Shown in pieces: positions 8,065 to 16,541 of a stretch of 64,000 nucleotides of DNA. Every line of letters starts with the position of its first letter. Position 1 is the stretch's first letter. Below the pieces are notes generated by a model. It made no database searches, was not told the origin of the DNA, and was given only the letters and a program-made list of their open reading frames with translations. This DNA is from Halovibrio variabilis (GTDB lineage: Bacteria; Pseudomonadota; Gammaproteobacteria; Pseudomonadales; Halomonadaceae): contig NZ_BJXV01000002.1 of NCBI RefSeq assembly GCF_007991175.1, positions 310,001-374,000 on the forward strand, in the 5' to 3' direction. The position numbers and the translations under genes are program-made.

Positions 8065-8268
8065 TCAATGGCGCGTCTTGGCCTGCTGATCATCATCAGG
8101 GGCTGTTTCGTCGGGATTGTGCGGTGCATCCTCACCGACAAAAACGGGCCTACCCTCCTGCCAAAACACCGCATACTGACCCAACCGGCGCTTGCGCTCT
8201 AAGGTTTCGGCCACAGCTGTGCGAAGACTATTGAGCATTTCCTGGGTATCGGGTGGAAGTTGGGTCAT
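8065..8268 (-). CDS. Small conserved-looking protein following hsdS
   Basis: A 67-residue protein. Its first half, QEMLNSLRTAVAETLERKRR, forms a basic helix and is followed by LGQYAVFWQEGRPVFVGED, then a short acidic tail. Small proteins of this type often follow hsdS in type I operons; I know no experimentally defined function. The ATG at 8268 overlaps the hsdS stop by four bases (ATGA), so it is translationally coupled. The coupling and good reading frame support a real gene. A regulatory or assembly role in the methylase complex would be a guess. Confidence 0.7.
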   Translation of the reverse strand: MTQLPPDTQEMLNSLRTAVAETLERKRRLGQYAVFWQEGRPVFVGEDAPHNPDETAPDDDQQAKTRH

Positions 8269-9662
8269 ACCACCTCCATCTGAGTGATCTCTTCAGTAGC
8301 CACCGCCGAATCCTCTGGCGGCTGCCAGCCTCGCACATCAATCTTGCCGGTAACGGCGGCGGAGATCAGGGCAGAGCGGCGTTCTTGGAGTAAATTAATA
8401 GCTTTTATACCCTCTTGCATCAGATCATCTAAACGAACAGCCTCAATAGCAAGGAAATCCAGCACTTCCCGTTGCTCCTCAACTGGAGGGAGCGGCAATG
8501 GACAAGACATTACGCTACTTGAAGATATTGATGCCAAATTCGTGCTTTGCTTGGAATAGAGATAAAAGTAAGCGCGAGCTGCATTGGAGCGAGTGAACAT
8601 GGAGAGCCAGCGAGGCAACAAGTACTGATTCGGCCGAATGGCAAAAACATGATTTTGGTGAAGGCAATCAGTAATCTCTCCCTTCCAAACGGTACCACGG
8701 CCAAGCTTGTCGTTATCTCCGCCTTCATTCATCAATACATCTCCCGATTGAAGGCGATAGCGGCCTACCTCAGAAACAGCAACTTCCACTGTTTTAACCG
8801 TTGATAGGTCTACGTAACCGTCCTGAACATTCGCTACGCGAAGATAAGGGAGCTCTACAGTTGGTGTTTCAGCATTATAACTCTTACCTTTGGCGATGCC
8901 TCCTTGGATCGTTGCATACCAACGAAGTGGACCGACAGTCCAATGCGCCGGCACTTCCCCTAGCCACTCCACCCCGGAGTCTTTCATCGGCACATCGGGG
9001 TCGAGCCCTTTGGTAACGGCATGGGAGATCACGGCCTGACGCTTCTCCTTGAGCAGCGCAATCAGGCGTTGTTGCTCTTCCACCAGGGCGTCAATGCGGG
9101 CGGTTTCGTGGTCGAGGAAGGATGTGATATTCCTCTGCTCAACCTGCGGTGGAATTAAAGCTGGCAAGGATTTCACAGAAGCTGTCGATATGCTGGCCTG
9201 ATTTATGGCTGGTTTCGCTCTGGACTCGACCTCTTGCCGAATATTTTTTGATTTTAGCCAGTACAAAACCCAGCTGCTGTCTACGGAAGCTGCTGGCTGT
9301 ATCCGTAGTAAGTTCATTCCATGGAGAAGAGGCTTGTCGCCTTCGTAAACAGCCGCGTTGCCTATCATCGGCAAAGAGTTTATGTGTGAGAAAAGAACAT
9401 CTCCCGACCTCAACAGAAATCGTTCATCGAGCTCATTAAGTCTTACATAGCCAACTTTCGAGAAATCGACCTTTCCCTTTGATATTGTTTCTATTCTGGA
9501 AACTGCTATCGAATTTTCTTCCTGATCGACTTGGTTAGCGGTAGTTCCATTGCTGAGCGACTTAATCAAGTGTCTGAAGCTTCCAAGCATCCAATGTGTC
9601 GGCACTTCCCCCAGCCATTCAACGCCAGAGACTTTATATTCTGGATAGATTGGGTAGCTCAT
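8265..9662 (-). CDS. hsdS: Type I restriction specificity subunit (HsdS)
   Basis: The DNA-recognition subunit, which directs both methylation by HsdM and restriction by HsdR. Its 465 residues comprise two target-recognition halves. Each begins with the same phrase, [10 protein letters not shown] then HW (residues about 12-24 and near 233), and each ends in a conserved helix: [20 protein letters not shown] in the middle and [19 protein letters not shown] near the end. The halves recognise the two parts of a bipartite target; the variable parts cannot be read into a sequence by eye. It overlaps hsdM by four bases upstream and the small orf by four bases downstream. The repeated segments could allow recombinational swapping of recognition halves. 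Confidence 0.95.
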   Translation of the reverse strand: MSYPIYPEYKVSGVEWLGEVPTHWMLGSFRHLIKSLSNGTTANQVDQEENSIAVSRIETISKGKVDFSKVGYVRLNELDERFLLRSGDVLFSHINSLPMIGNAAVYEGDKPLLHGMNLLRIQPAASVDSSWVLYWLKSKNIRQEVESRAKPAINQASISTASVKSLPALIPPQVEQRNITSFLDHETARIDALVEEQQRLIALLKEKRQAVISHAVTKGLDPDVPMKDSGVEWLGEVPAHWTVGPLRWYATIQGGIAKGKSYNAETPTVELPYLRVANVQDGYVDLSTVKTVEVAVSEVGRYRLQSGDVLMNEGGDNDKLGRGTVWKGEITDCLHQNHVFAIRPNQYLLPRWLSMFTRSNAARAYFYLYSKQSTNLASISSSSVMSCPLPLPPVEEQREVLDFLAIEAVRLDDLMQEGIKAINLLQERRSALISAAVTGKIDVRGWQPPEDSAVATEEITQMEVV

Positions 9663-11635
9663 GCCGACAGCCCTTCGATCATCTGAGTGATTTTGTCAGT
9701 GCAGGCTTTGAGGTCGGCGTCAATTTCCTCCAGCGGGCGCGGCGGCGTGAACTGGTAGAAGTGGCGGTTGAACGGGATCTCGAAACCGACAATGCCGATG
9801 CGGCCATCCAGTTCGTCGCGTTTTTCTTCGTCAATCCAGGCATCTGGCACATGGGGTTTTACTTCGCGGTCGAAGTAATCAAACACGGATTCCCCGTAGG
9901 GCACGTTCTCGTTATCACGCAGGCCGCTGTCTGGTTCGGGGTTGCCGTGCTTATCCAGACAAACATCTGCCTCGGGGTCACGTTCGGATAGCGCGTTGAG
10001 TATCGCCTTCTGCACTGGCGCGCTAACTTTCAGCCCTTCGGCTTTTAGCGCAGTGTTCAACGCTTTGGTGAACACTTTGCGGTTAGTGTAGCGCTCTGCA
10101 CTTAGCTGCTCGCAGGCGGCCTTGAGTGCCGCTTGTTCATAATCACCCAGCTTCTGGATAGATTTTTCAGCGTCAAGCTTCGCAAGGCGTTCTGCACTCG
10201 CCTCAAAGTTAAGCCGCAGCGGCCGCTCGACGGTAATGCGCCGGTAGCCAAAGGTTTCGATAGGGAAGATTTTGCTTTCGTCGCTTTCTTCAAAGGCGCC
10301 GTAGAGCCGTACGACATCATCAATGTCGCGGTCGGTGATGAACTGGCGCTTGCTGCCCAGCGACTTGCGCATCTTGCTGGCACGGCTAGTCGCGTTGATC
10401 AGCTGTACCTTGCCTTTACGGTTGGCGGGTTTGCTGTTGGAGAGCACCCATACGTAGGTGGCGATGCCGGTGTTGTAGAACATATCTGTGGGCAAGCCGA
10501 CGATGGCTTCCACCATGTCGTGCTGCAACAGATAGCGGCGAATTTCGGATTCCCCACTGCCCGCGCCGCCGGTAAACAGTGGTGAGCCATTAAGGATGAT
10601 ACCAATCCGCGAGCCACCCTCTTGGCGCGTACGCATCTTGGCCACCAAATGCATCAAAAACAGCAGCGAGCCATCGGAGACGCGCGGCAGGCCGGGGCCA
10701 AAGCGGCCGTCGTAACCGCGATGCTTGTGCTCGTCGGTGACCTGCTTTTGTACCTTCTTCCACTCCACCCCAAACGGCGGATTGGAGAGCATATAGTCAA
10801 AACGCTCGCCCGCCAGTTGGTCATCAGAGAGCGTGTTGCCCAGTTTGATTTGCTCAACCTCCTGCCCCTTGACCAGCATATCGCCCTTACAAATGGCGAA
10901 GGACTCAGGGTTGAGTTCCTGCCCGTGCAGCGAGACGGTGACATTCTGGCTGACCTGCTGAATGTACTCGTCGCTTTCGGAAAGAAACCCGCCAGTACCC
11001 GCTGTCGGGTCATACACGGTCACGATGCTGTTGGGTGTGAGTTTGGCCTCTTGACCGGTGAGCACCAATGAGGTCGTCAGGTGGACAATATCACGGGGTG
11101 TGAAGTGCTCCCCGGCGGTTTCGTTGGAGCTTTCGGCAAACTTGCGGATTAACTCTTCAAAGATACCGCCCATGCCGTGGTTACTCACCCGCGCCGGGCT
11201 CAGATCAATCGCGGCGAACTGCTGCACCACCTTGTAGAGCAAGTCATTGGTGCTGAGCTGCTGAACAAAGCTCTCGAACTCGAAGTGCTCGAATATCTCA
11301 CGAGCGCTCTGGCTGAACGACTGCACATAGCTCATCAGGTCGTCGGCGGTCTGAGTATCGGAGAGGCTGCCCAGGGTTAGCGGCGAGGCATTGAAGAAAG
11401 GTTGATCAGCGGCGCGTAGCAGTAGCTTCTCGCGTACGGCTTCTGGCTTGTTCTGATGAATTTCAGCCGCTTTCAACACGTCGACCTTGGTGGGCGCTAA
11501 CACGCACTCCAATCGGCGCAATAATGTAAAGGGTAGAATGATACGGCCGTACTGGGACTGCTTGAAATCGCCACGCAGAAGATCCGCGACCGACCAGATA
11601 AAAGCAGCAAGCTGAGAGTGACTTTCCGTGTTCAC
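9659..11635 (-). CDS. hsdM: Type I restriction-modification DNA methylase (HsdM)
   Basis: The N6-adenine methyltransferase subunit, which protects host DNA with HsdS using S-adenosylmethionine. At 658 residues it has the all-helical N-terminal domain ([15 protein letters not shown]), the cofactor motif [12 protein letters not shown] near 207-218 and the catalytic NPPF (SNPPFGVEW) near 283. The C-terminal part has helices typical of longer HsdM forms. The start is GTG at 11635; a GGGGAA stretch lies 8-10 bases upstream. It is first in the minus-strand operon, preceded by about 280 bases that contain a 16-base palindrome. It overlaps hsdS by four bases. Confidence 0.95.
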   Translation of the reverse strand: MNTESHSQLAAFIWSVADLLRGDFKQSQYGRIILPFTLLRRLECVLAPTKVDVLKAAEIHQNKPEAVREKLLLRAADQPFFNASPLTLGSLSDTQTADDLMSYVQSFSQSAREIFEHFEFESFVQQLSTNDLLYKVVQQFAAIDLSPARVSNHGMGGIFEELIRKFAESSNETAGEHFTPRDIVHLTTSLVLTGQEAKLTPNSIVTVYDPTAGTGGFLSESDEYIQQVSQNVTVSLHGQELNPESFAICKGDMLVKGQEVEQIKLGNTLSDDQLAGERFDYMLSNPPFGVEWKKVQKQVTDEHKHRGYDGRFGPGLPRVSDGSLLFLMHLVAKMRTRQEGGSRIGIILNGSPLFTGGAGSGESEIRRYLLQHDMVEAIVGLPTDMFYNTGIATYVWVLSNSKPANRKGKVQLINATSRASKMRKSLGSKRQFITDRDIDDVVRLYGAFEESDESKIFPIETFGYRRITVERPLRLNFEASAERLAKLDAEKSIQKLGDYEQAALKAACEQLSAERYTNRKVFTKALNTALKAEGLKVSAPVQKAILNALSERDPEADVCLDKHGNPEPDSGLRDNENVPYGESVFDYFDREVKPHVPDAWIDEEKRDELDGRIGIVGFEIPFNRHFYQFTPPRPLEEIDADLKACTDKITQMIEGLSA

Positions 11636-11912
11636 GGAGGTTCCCCATATTCAGTGAAAATAAATGAGCACTACCATACACATCAAAGCCGCATAAATGG
11701 CACTTACCTGCAACGGTAGACACTGGTTTTAGCGATCACTCACCTGTATGAATTAATTCATAGTGGGTAATGGTTACCAGTCTTAAGCAATCGACGGCGG
11801 CTAAGATTAAAAACCGTGATATTCGCACATTCCCAGACACAATCTAGACACACTGAAAGACCGGTGCATTTGATAGAAGGTCTGCTTGGCAGGAAACGTA
11901 AAGCCTAAAACC
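11636..11912. other. Leader region of the hsd operon
   Basis: No gene is supported here. On the minus strand TTGATG, 17 bases, then TTATTT is a poor sigma-70 candidate before hsdM. The region also holds the perfect palindrome at 11747-11762 and a small dyad GGTAA-TGG-TTACC at 11766-11778. It forms the junction between the defence genes and the tRNA-Ser/terminator boundary. Confidence 0.4.
11747..11762. promoter_or_regulatory. Perfect 16-base palindrome upstream of hsdM
   Basis: TATGAATTAATTCATA is fully self-complementary and lies 112 bases upstream of the hsdM start codon. It could be the operator of a regulator of restriction-modification expression. About one palindrome of this length is expected by chance in a window this size, so only its location makes it notable. 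Confidence 0.35.
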
Positions 11913-11944
11913 AAAAAAGCCCCTGACGAATCAGGGGCTTTTTT
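11913..11944 (-). terminator. Rho-independent terminator after tRNA-Ser
   Basis: A 14-pair stem, AAAAAAGCCCCTGA with TCAGGGGCTTTTTT, closes a four-base CGAA loop. It begins ten bases downstream of the tRNA-Ser 3-prime end on the minus strand and has T-runs in both orientations. It probably ends the tRNA transcript and insulates it from the hsd operon. Confidence 0.9.
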
Positions 11945-11953
11945 GTATTGATG

Positions 11954-12044
11954 TGGCGGAGGGACAGGGATTCGAACCCTGGGTAGGTTATTCACCTACG
12001 CCGGTTTTCAAGACCGGTGCATTCAACCGCTCTGCCATCCCTCC
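11954..12044 (-). tRNA. tRNA-Ser (anticodon TGA)
   Basis: The minus strand folds as a 91-base class II tRNA. GGAGGGA pairs with TCCCTCC in the acceptor stem, the anticodon arm CCGGT-CTTGAAA-ACCGG gives anticodon TGA, a long variable arm GTAGGTGAATAACCTAC is diagnostic of serine, the T arm contains GGTTCGAATCC, and CCA is encoded. It reads UCA and other UCN codons. It lies at the boundary between core genes and the defence region, as tRNA genes often do for integrated elements. I found no repeat of its 3-prime end within the window. Confidence 0.97.
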
Positions 12045-12059
12045 GGCTTATGGGTGCGT

Positions 12060-12087
12060 ATAATATCAGCATTTCCTTAGAAGTCAA
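12060..12087 (-). promoter_or_regulatory. Sigma-70 promoter of tRNA-Ser
   Basis: On the minus strand TTGACT (12087-12082) and TATTAT (12065-12060) are separated by 16 bases. The start point would fall just before the tRNA 5-prime end at 12044. The promoter fits within the 48-base gap after the antiporter gene. Confidence 0.7.
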
Positions 12088-12092
12088 CGCCT

Positions 12093-13799
12093 TTAGTACA
12101 ATCGCAGGCCAACACGGGTAATTTTTCCCCCTTCCATATCGCTGACGACCCAATGAATACCGTGCCAGTCGACGTCGTCGCCTACCACGGGGTGGCCGCC
12201 TACGCGTAGGGCAATAAACTCCGCCAGCGTCATGTGCTGCTCGCCTGGGCTCAAGGTTAGGCCATAGGCTTGGGCGACATCTTGCATCTGCGCGCTGCCG
12301 TCCAGGGTAAAAGTCCCGAAGAAGGCGCGCTCTTTCTTGAGCTTGGCGTCGCCGTTGAACAGCCTGTTAAGCGCATACAAGTCTTCTGAGCGGCCGATAA
12401 CGCAAATCACGTCGCCCAGCTTTAAGCGCGTGCTGCCTTTGGGGTGAAGCATGGTGTGATTGCGGAACAGGGCGGAAATCAATGCCCCTGACGGGAAACG
12501 TAGCAAGCGAATAGGCACGTCTTCTAAATCTTGGTTCTCCACGCCGTATACAAACAGTTCAAAATCGTTTTCGGGGAGTATGCCCAGCGGGCCACGTCGG
12601 TTAGGCACCGTGCCGACCGGCACTTCTACCCTCAACCACCGGGCCATCAGCGTGAGCGAGCCGCCTTGAATCAGTAGCGACATCAGCACCACGGCAAAAG
12701 CGATATTAAAGTAAAGCGAGGCATTTTCGACCCCACCGATTACCGGAAAAATCGCCAACACGATGGGCACCGCGCCTCTCAACCCCACCCAGGCAATAAA
12801 GAAGGTTTCCCGCCAGCGGAATTTAAAAAACGGCTTAATGGTGATTAACACGGCCAACGGGCGGGCGATAAAGATAAGCGCCAGCGCCACTAAGCTGGCA
12901 GGCAGCGCCACGTCCCATAGCTCGCTGGGGGTGACCAGTAACCCCAGCACCAGGAACAGGCCGATTTGGCTTAGCCAGGCCAAACCGTCGTGAACGGGAA
13001 GAATAAAATTGAGGTGGCGCCCGGGCTGATTACCAATCATCAAACCGGCCAGGTAGATCGCCAAGAAACCGCTACCGCCCAGCACGCTGGTTAAACCAAA
13101 CACGCTGAACCCCAGCGCTAGCGCCAGCATGGCGTAAAGGCCCGGCGCCAGGTCCAGCCAGCGCAGCAGTTTGGCACTTAGCCAGCCACCCCCAATGCCA
13201 ATGATCAAGCCAATACCGAATTGCGAAATGAAAAACAACAGCGTTTCAACGGGGCCGCCGATATCGCCGACCAATAACTCGACCAACATCAGTGTCAGGA
13301 AAATCGCCATCGGGTCGTTGGTGCCCGACTCAATCTCCAGCGTCGCCCCTACCCGCTCGTTGAGATTGACACCCCGGCCACTGAGCATAGAGAAAACCGC
13401 AGCCGCATCGGTAGAGCCCACAATGGCACCGACCAGCAACCCCTGCACGATGGTGAGATCAAATATCCACATGGCGATTAAGCCAACGATGCCGCTGGTG
13501 ATAAAGACCCCGAAGGTCGCCAGGGAGAGCGCGGGCCTAAAACCTACCCGGAAGGTTTTGAGACGGGTACGCAAACCGCCATCTAACAAAATCATGGCAA
13601 GGGCGAGATGACCGATCGCAAACGCCATGGAGTAGTCGTCAAACTCAACGCCCAGCACGCCTTCTTCACCTGCCAGCATGCCTAGCCCGAGAAAGATCAG
13701 CAGCAGCGGTACGCCCATCATTGAAGATAGTCGGCTGGCCAGAATACTCAGCGTCATTAGGGAGCCGCCGACCAAAAAGAACGTATAAATTGCGTCCAT
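12093..13799 (-). CDS. nhaP2: K+/H+ antiporter of the NhaP2/CvrA family
   Basis: A 568-residue inner-membrane cation/proton antiporter. About twelve hydrophobic segments occupy residues 1-390 (MDAIYTFFLVGGSLMTLSIL at the start), with the CPA1 motifs GSTDAAAVFSML and ESGTNDPMAIFL containing the conserved Asp residues. The cytoplasmic tail has a TrkA_C/RCK-like domain near 400-480 (DVPIRLLRF, GDVICVIGRSEDLYALNRLF) and a CorC/HlyC-like C-terminal domain. Family members export K+ (or Na+) in exchange for H+ and help tolerate osmotic and alkaline stress; the length matches E. coli CvrA. It stands alone, upstream of tRNA-Ser. Confidence 0.9.
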   Translation of the reverse strand: MDAIYTFFLVGGSLMTLSILASRLSSMMGVPLLLIFLGLGMLAGEEGVLGVEFDDYSMAFAIGHLALAMILLDGGLRTRLKTFRVGFRPALSLATFGVFITSGIVGLIAMWIFDLTIVQGLLVGAIVGSTDAAAVFSMLSGRGVNLNERVGATLEIESGTNDPMAIFLTLMLVELLVGDIGGPVETLLFFISQFGIGLIIGIGGGWLSAKLLRWLDLAPGLYAMLALALGFSVFGLTSVLGGSGFLAIYLAGLMIGNQPGRHLNFILPVHDGLAWLSQIGLFLVLGLLVTPSELWDVALPASLVALALIFIARPLAVLITIKPFFKFRWRETFFIAWVGLRGAVPIVLAIFPVIGGVENASLYFNIAFAVVLMSLLIQGGSLTLMARWLRVEVPVGTVPNRRGPLGILPENDFELFVYGVENQDLEDVPIRLLRFPSGALISALFRNHTMLHPKGSTRLKLGDVICVIGRSEDLYALNRLFNGDAKLKKERAFFGTFTLDGSAQMQDVAQAYGLTLSPGEQHMTLAEFIALRVGGHPVVGDDVDWHGIHWVVSDMEGGKITRVGLRLY

Positions 13800-13951
13800 G
13801 ATTCTCCGTCTCTACATCAATACAGCGTTATTATTGCATGTAAGCGTTGAATTTACTGTGTCTTCTCCATGCGTGCCGATAGGTAAAGGGCTGGTCATAG
13901 GCTTTCCATGGCAGCTACACTTCGCTGCTACAACATTTGGAGTTACTGGCT

Positions 13952-15088
13952 ATGTTGCGCGGCTTATCACGCTATTGGCACCCTGTTTTACTCAGTCTTA
14001 TCATTACATTATTAGTTTTTAATTCAGCCAGTTACGCAAATGAAGAGGAAGAGCAAAGCGCTCAAGACTCGGCGCCGCTTGGGTTGCAAACAGACGTTGA
14101 GGTGCCTCACACTTTATGGCTCCCCGTTGAAAGCGAAGACGACGATGCAGTGCCCACCAAGGCGCTAACACCGGCGGCGCCGCTGGAGCCACCGCCACTA
14201 AAGCACGTCACCCTGATGTTGGATTGGTACTTGAGCCCGCAACATGCCGCTCTGGTGATCGCTCAAGAACGTGGCTTGTATGCCGCTCAGGGGCTTGAGG
14301 TAGAGATTCAGTCGCCGGCCGACCCCTCCATTGCGATTAAATTATTATCCGCTGGAGACGTTGATTTGGCGTTAACGCGCCAGCCTCTGCTGCATCTACA
14401 CGCCCACCAGGGCGCACCAATCGCACGCATCGCGACGCTTATCGAGACGTCGCTATCGGCGGTGATTATTACCGGTGAGGAACAGGCTGAATCGGACAAT
14501 AGCCTGGCGGGATTACACTATGGTTTCACCACCCTTGAAGGGCGTGACTTGGCCATTCCCCGCTTGCTGCCAAGTTCAGTGCGGCAGACCAATGACTTCA
14601 CGCCGCCCGAAAATTTACACTTCGATCCCGCCAGAGCATTAAGGGAGGGGCAAGCTGACGCTATTGCCGACGGCTTTTATCACTATCTGCCGCCCCAACT
14701 GGCCAACGAAGGTATCACCACCCACCTCATTCGTTATGATGAGTTGGATATTCCCCGCCACGATGGCTTGGTGGTGTTGGCCAATAGCGATACGCTGGCC
14801 AAACGGGCAGACACATGGTCACGTTTCACGCTGGCGCTTGAAGAGGCAAGTCACTGGATCATTGAAAACCCTGACGCCGCCTGGGAACTGTTAATAACCG
14901 CGCATCCCGTGGTGGACAATGCCATTAACGCCACCGTTTGGGAGGATATATTGCGCCGAATGACCCTTAGCCCTGCGGCCTTGGATACCCGGCGCTACGC
15001 CGCGTTTGAAGCCTATTTGCTAAAAATTGGCCTGATTGAAGACCCGCTCCCCGTTCCACGTTTAGCGGTAGACCCCCACTTGTTATAA
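13952..15088 (+). CDS. Orphan ABC substrate-binding protein, NMT1/ThiY-like
   Basis: A 378-residue secreted or periplasmic solute-binding protein. The signal peptide spans roughly residues 1-29 (hydrophobic WHPVLLSLIITLLVFNSASY). An acidic and proline-rich linker of about 65 residues leads into the NMT1/THI5-like fold: VTLMLDWYLSPQHAALVIAQ, RGLYAAQGLEVEIQSPADPS and GDVDLALTRQPLL. Relatives bind thiamine pyrimidine precursors, or nitrate or sulfonates. The ATG at 13952 follows GGAG by nine bases and is preferred over a TTG at 13937. No permease or ATPase gene is adjacent, so it may serve a transporter elsewhere. The ligand cannot be read from the sequence. Confidence 0.75.
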   Translation: MLRGLSRYWHPVLLSLIITLLVFNSASYANEEEEQSAQDSAPLGLQTDVEVPHTLWLPVESEDDDAVPTKALTPAAPLEPPPLKHVTLMLDWYLSPQHAALVIAQERGLYAAQGLEVEIQSPADPSIAIKLLSAGDVDLALTRQPLLHLHAHQGAPIARIATLIETSLSAVIITGEEQAESDNSLAGLHYGFTTLEGRDLAIPRLLPSSVRQTNDFTPPENLHFDPARALREGQADAIADGFYHYLPPQLANEGITTHLIRYDELDIPRHDGLVVLANSDTLAKRADTWSRFTLALEEASHWIIENPDAAWELLITAHPVVDNAINATVWEDILRRMTLSPAALDTRRYAAFEAYLLKIGLIEDPLPVPRLAVDPHLL

Positions 15089-15113
15089 TGTTCGATTATC
15101 ACCACGGCGCCCC

Positions 15114-16502
15114 ATGAGCGAAACAGCGTTAATCTTTGTCGACGTAGAAACCACCGGTACACGGGCCACCCGCGACCGGATTACTGAAATTGCTGCCCTG
15201 AAAGTCGTTAACGGCCAGCTTGTCGATCGCTGGTCGAGCTTGATTTACCCAGAATGCAAAGTGCCGGCACAAATCAGCCAGCTTACCGGCATACGCGACG
15301 ATATGCTGAGCAATGCGCCACGCTTTGCACACATTGCTGAATCACTGCGTGAGTGGCTTGGCGATGGGCGTCTGGTCGCCCACAATGCGCGCTTTGATTA
15401 CAGTTTTTTACGCAACGAGTTTAAGCGTGCCGGACAAGACTTCCGTGCTTCATTAATATGCACCCTGCGCCTGTCGCGGCGGATAGCGCCTCAAGAACGC
15501 CAGCACAACCTGAAAGCACTCCTCAGCCGCTACGGCATTACGTCTATCCGCCACCACCGCGCCGGGGATGATGTCGATGCGTTGTGGTCGCTCTGGCAAG
15601 CGTGGCAGATAGCACACAGTGAACAGACATGGCAGACCCTGCTGAGCGAAGAGCGCCGTCACCGCGCGCTGCCTGCGCACCTGGATAGCGGTCAGCTGGA
15701 AGACTTGCCCTCTTCCCCAGGGGTTTACCTGTTTTATGGCCATAACCGGCTACCCCTGTATGTCGGCAAAAGCATCAATATACGCAGCCGCGTACTGGGC
15801 CATTTTCAGCGCGACCATCAAGACGATAAAGAAATGCGCCTCGCCCAGCAGGTGCAGCATATCGAATGGGAAGCCACCGCAGGCGATCTCGGCGCGCAGT
15901 TGCGCGAGGCGCAGCTGATCAAAACCTTAATGCCGATTATGAACCGGCAACTGCGTAAGCAGCGCAAACTCACCACTTGGCATTGGCCAGAAGCGGCCAG
16001 CCAGCCTGAGCTGCTCAGTGGTAGCGCTCTGAACCAACCGCTAACCGGCAGGCTGTATGGGTTGTTTCGCAATGCCAGAGAGGCCAAGAATACACTACGC
16101 ACGATTGCCGAAGAGCAGCGGCTCTGCCCGCGCGTGCTGGGGCTTGAAAAAGGGAAAGGCCGTTGCTTTGCCAATCAAGTAGGTAAGTGCCGTGGCGCAT
16201 GCAATGGCCAGGAGTCAATCGCCACCCACACCCAACGGGCGCAGGCGGCGCTCTCGCAGTTGAAGGTCAATGTGTGGCCTTGGCCGGGCAGTATTGCCAT
16301 CGAAGAACAGCCACTAGGTAATACGGCGCCCGCGTGGCACGTCGTCCGCCAGTGGTGTTATTTAGGCAGCGCTGCCAGCGCAGCGGAAGCGCAGGCCCTG
16401 GCGCACGCGCCCGCCACCTTTGATATGGATGACTATCGCATTTTGAATCGTTTCTTGCGTTACCCTGAGCAACACGGGTTAACCGTTATGCCGCTTAACT
16501 AG
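15114..16502 (+). CDS. DnaQ-like 3'-5' exonuclease fused to Cho/UvrC-type GIY-YIG endonuclease
   Basis: A 462-residue two-nuclease fusion. Residues 5-165 are a DEDDh exonuclease (FVDVETTG, then VAHNARFDYSFL, then HHRAGDDV). Residues 200-280 are a UvrC-like GIY-YIG domain (PGVYLFYG at about 202-209, LPLYVGKSINIRSRV). A Cho-like C-terminal part follows. Four cysteines, C338-x12-C351-x7-C359-x3-C363, are spaced like the [4Fe-4S] ligands of UvrC. Related fusions occur in many bacteria; E. coli Cho alone makes 3-prime incisions in nucleotide excision repair. A repair role is likely, combining incision with trimming. It begins 25 bases after the binding-protein gene, with a weak ribosome site. Confidence 0.88.
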   Translation: MSETALIFVDVETTGTRATRDRITEIAALKVVNGQLVDRWSSLIYPECKVPAQISQLTGIRDDMLSNAPRFAHIAESLREWLGDGRLVAHNARFDYSFLRNEFKRAGQDFRASLICTLRLSRRIAPQERQHNLKALLSRYGITSIRHHRAGDDVDALWSLWQAWQIAHSEQTWQTLLSEERRHRALPAHLDSGQLEDLPSSPGVYLFYGHNRLPLYVGKSINIRSRVLGHFQRDHQDDKEMRLAQQVQHIEWEATAGDLGAQLREAQLIKTLMPIMNRQLRKQRKLTTWHWPEAASQPELLSGSALNQPLTGRLYGLFRNAREAKNTLRTIAEEQRLCPRVLGLEKGKGRCFANQVGKCRGACNGQESIATHTQRAQAALSQLKVNVWPWPGSIAIEEQPLGNTAPAWHVVRQWCYLGSAASAAEAQALAHAPATFDMDDYRILNRFLRYPEQHGLTVMPLN

Positions 16503-16541
16503 GCCATTACTAGGCCATTTAGCTGCCTAGCATGATGGCTA

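Noticed and set aside
3852-11635. Possibility that the hsd locus is a BREX, DISARM or other named multi-gene system
   Set aside because: The hallmark genes (PglZ, BrxC, DrmA and similar) are absent; the methylase, specificity and HsdR proteins define a type I system.
11463-11723. Open frame MSTVAGKCHLC... overlapping the start of hsdM
   Set aside because: It lies mostly inside hsdM in another frame and has no supporting signal.
5061-11772. Shared 14-base word TTCATAGTGGGTAA at 5061-5074 and about 11758-11771, bracketing most of the hsd genes
   Set aside because: Several 14-base matches are expected by chance in a window of this size, and flanks do not agree; not treated as attachment sites.
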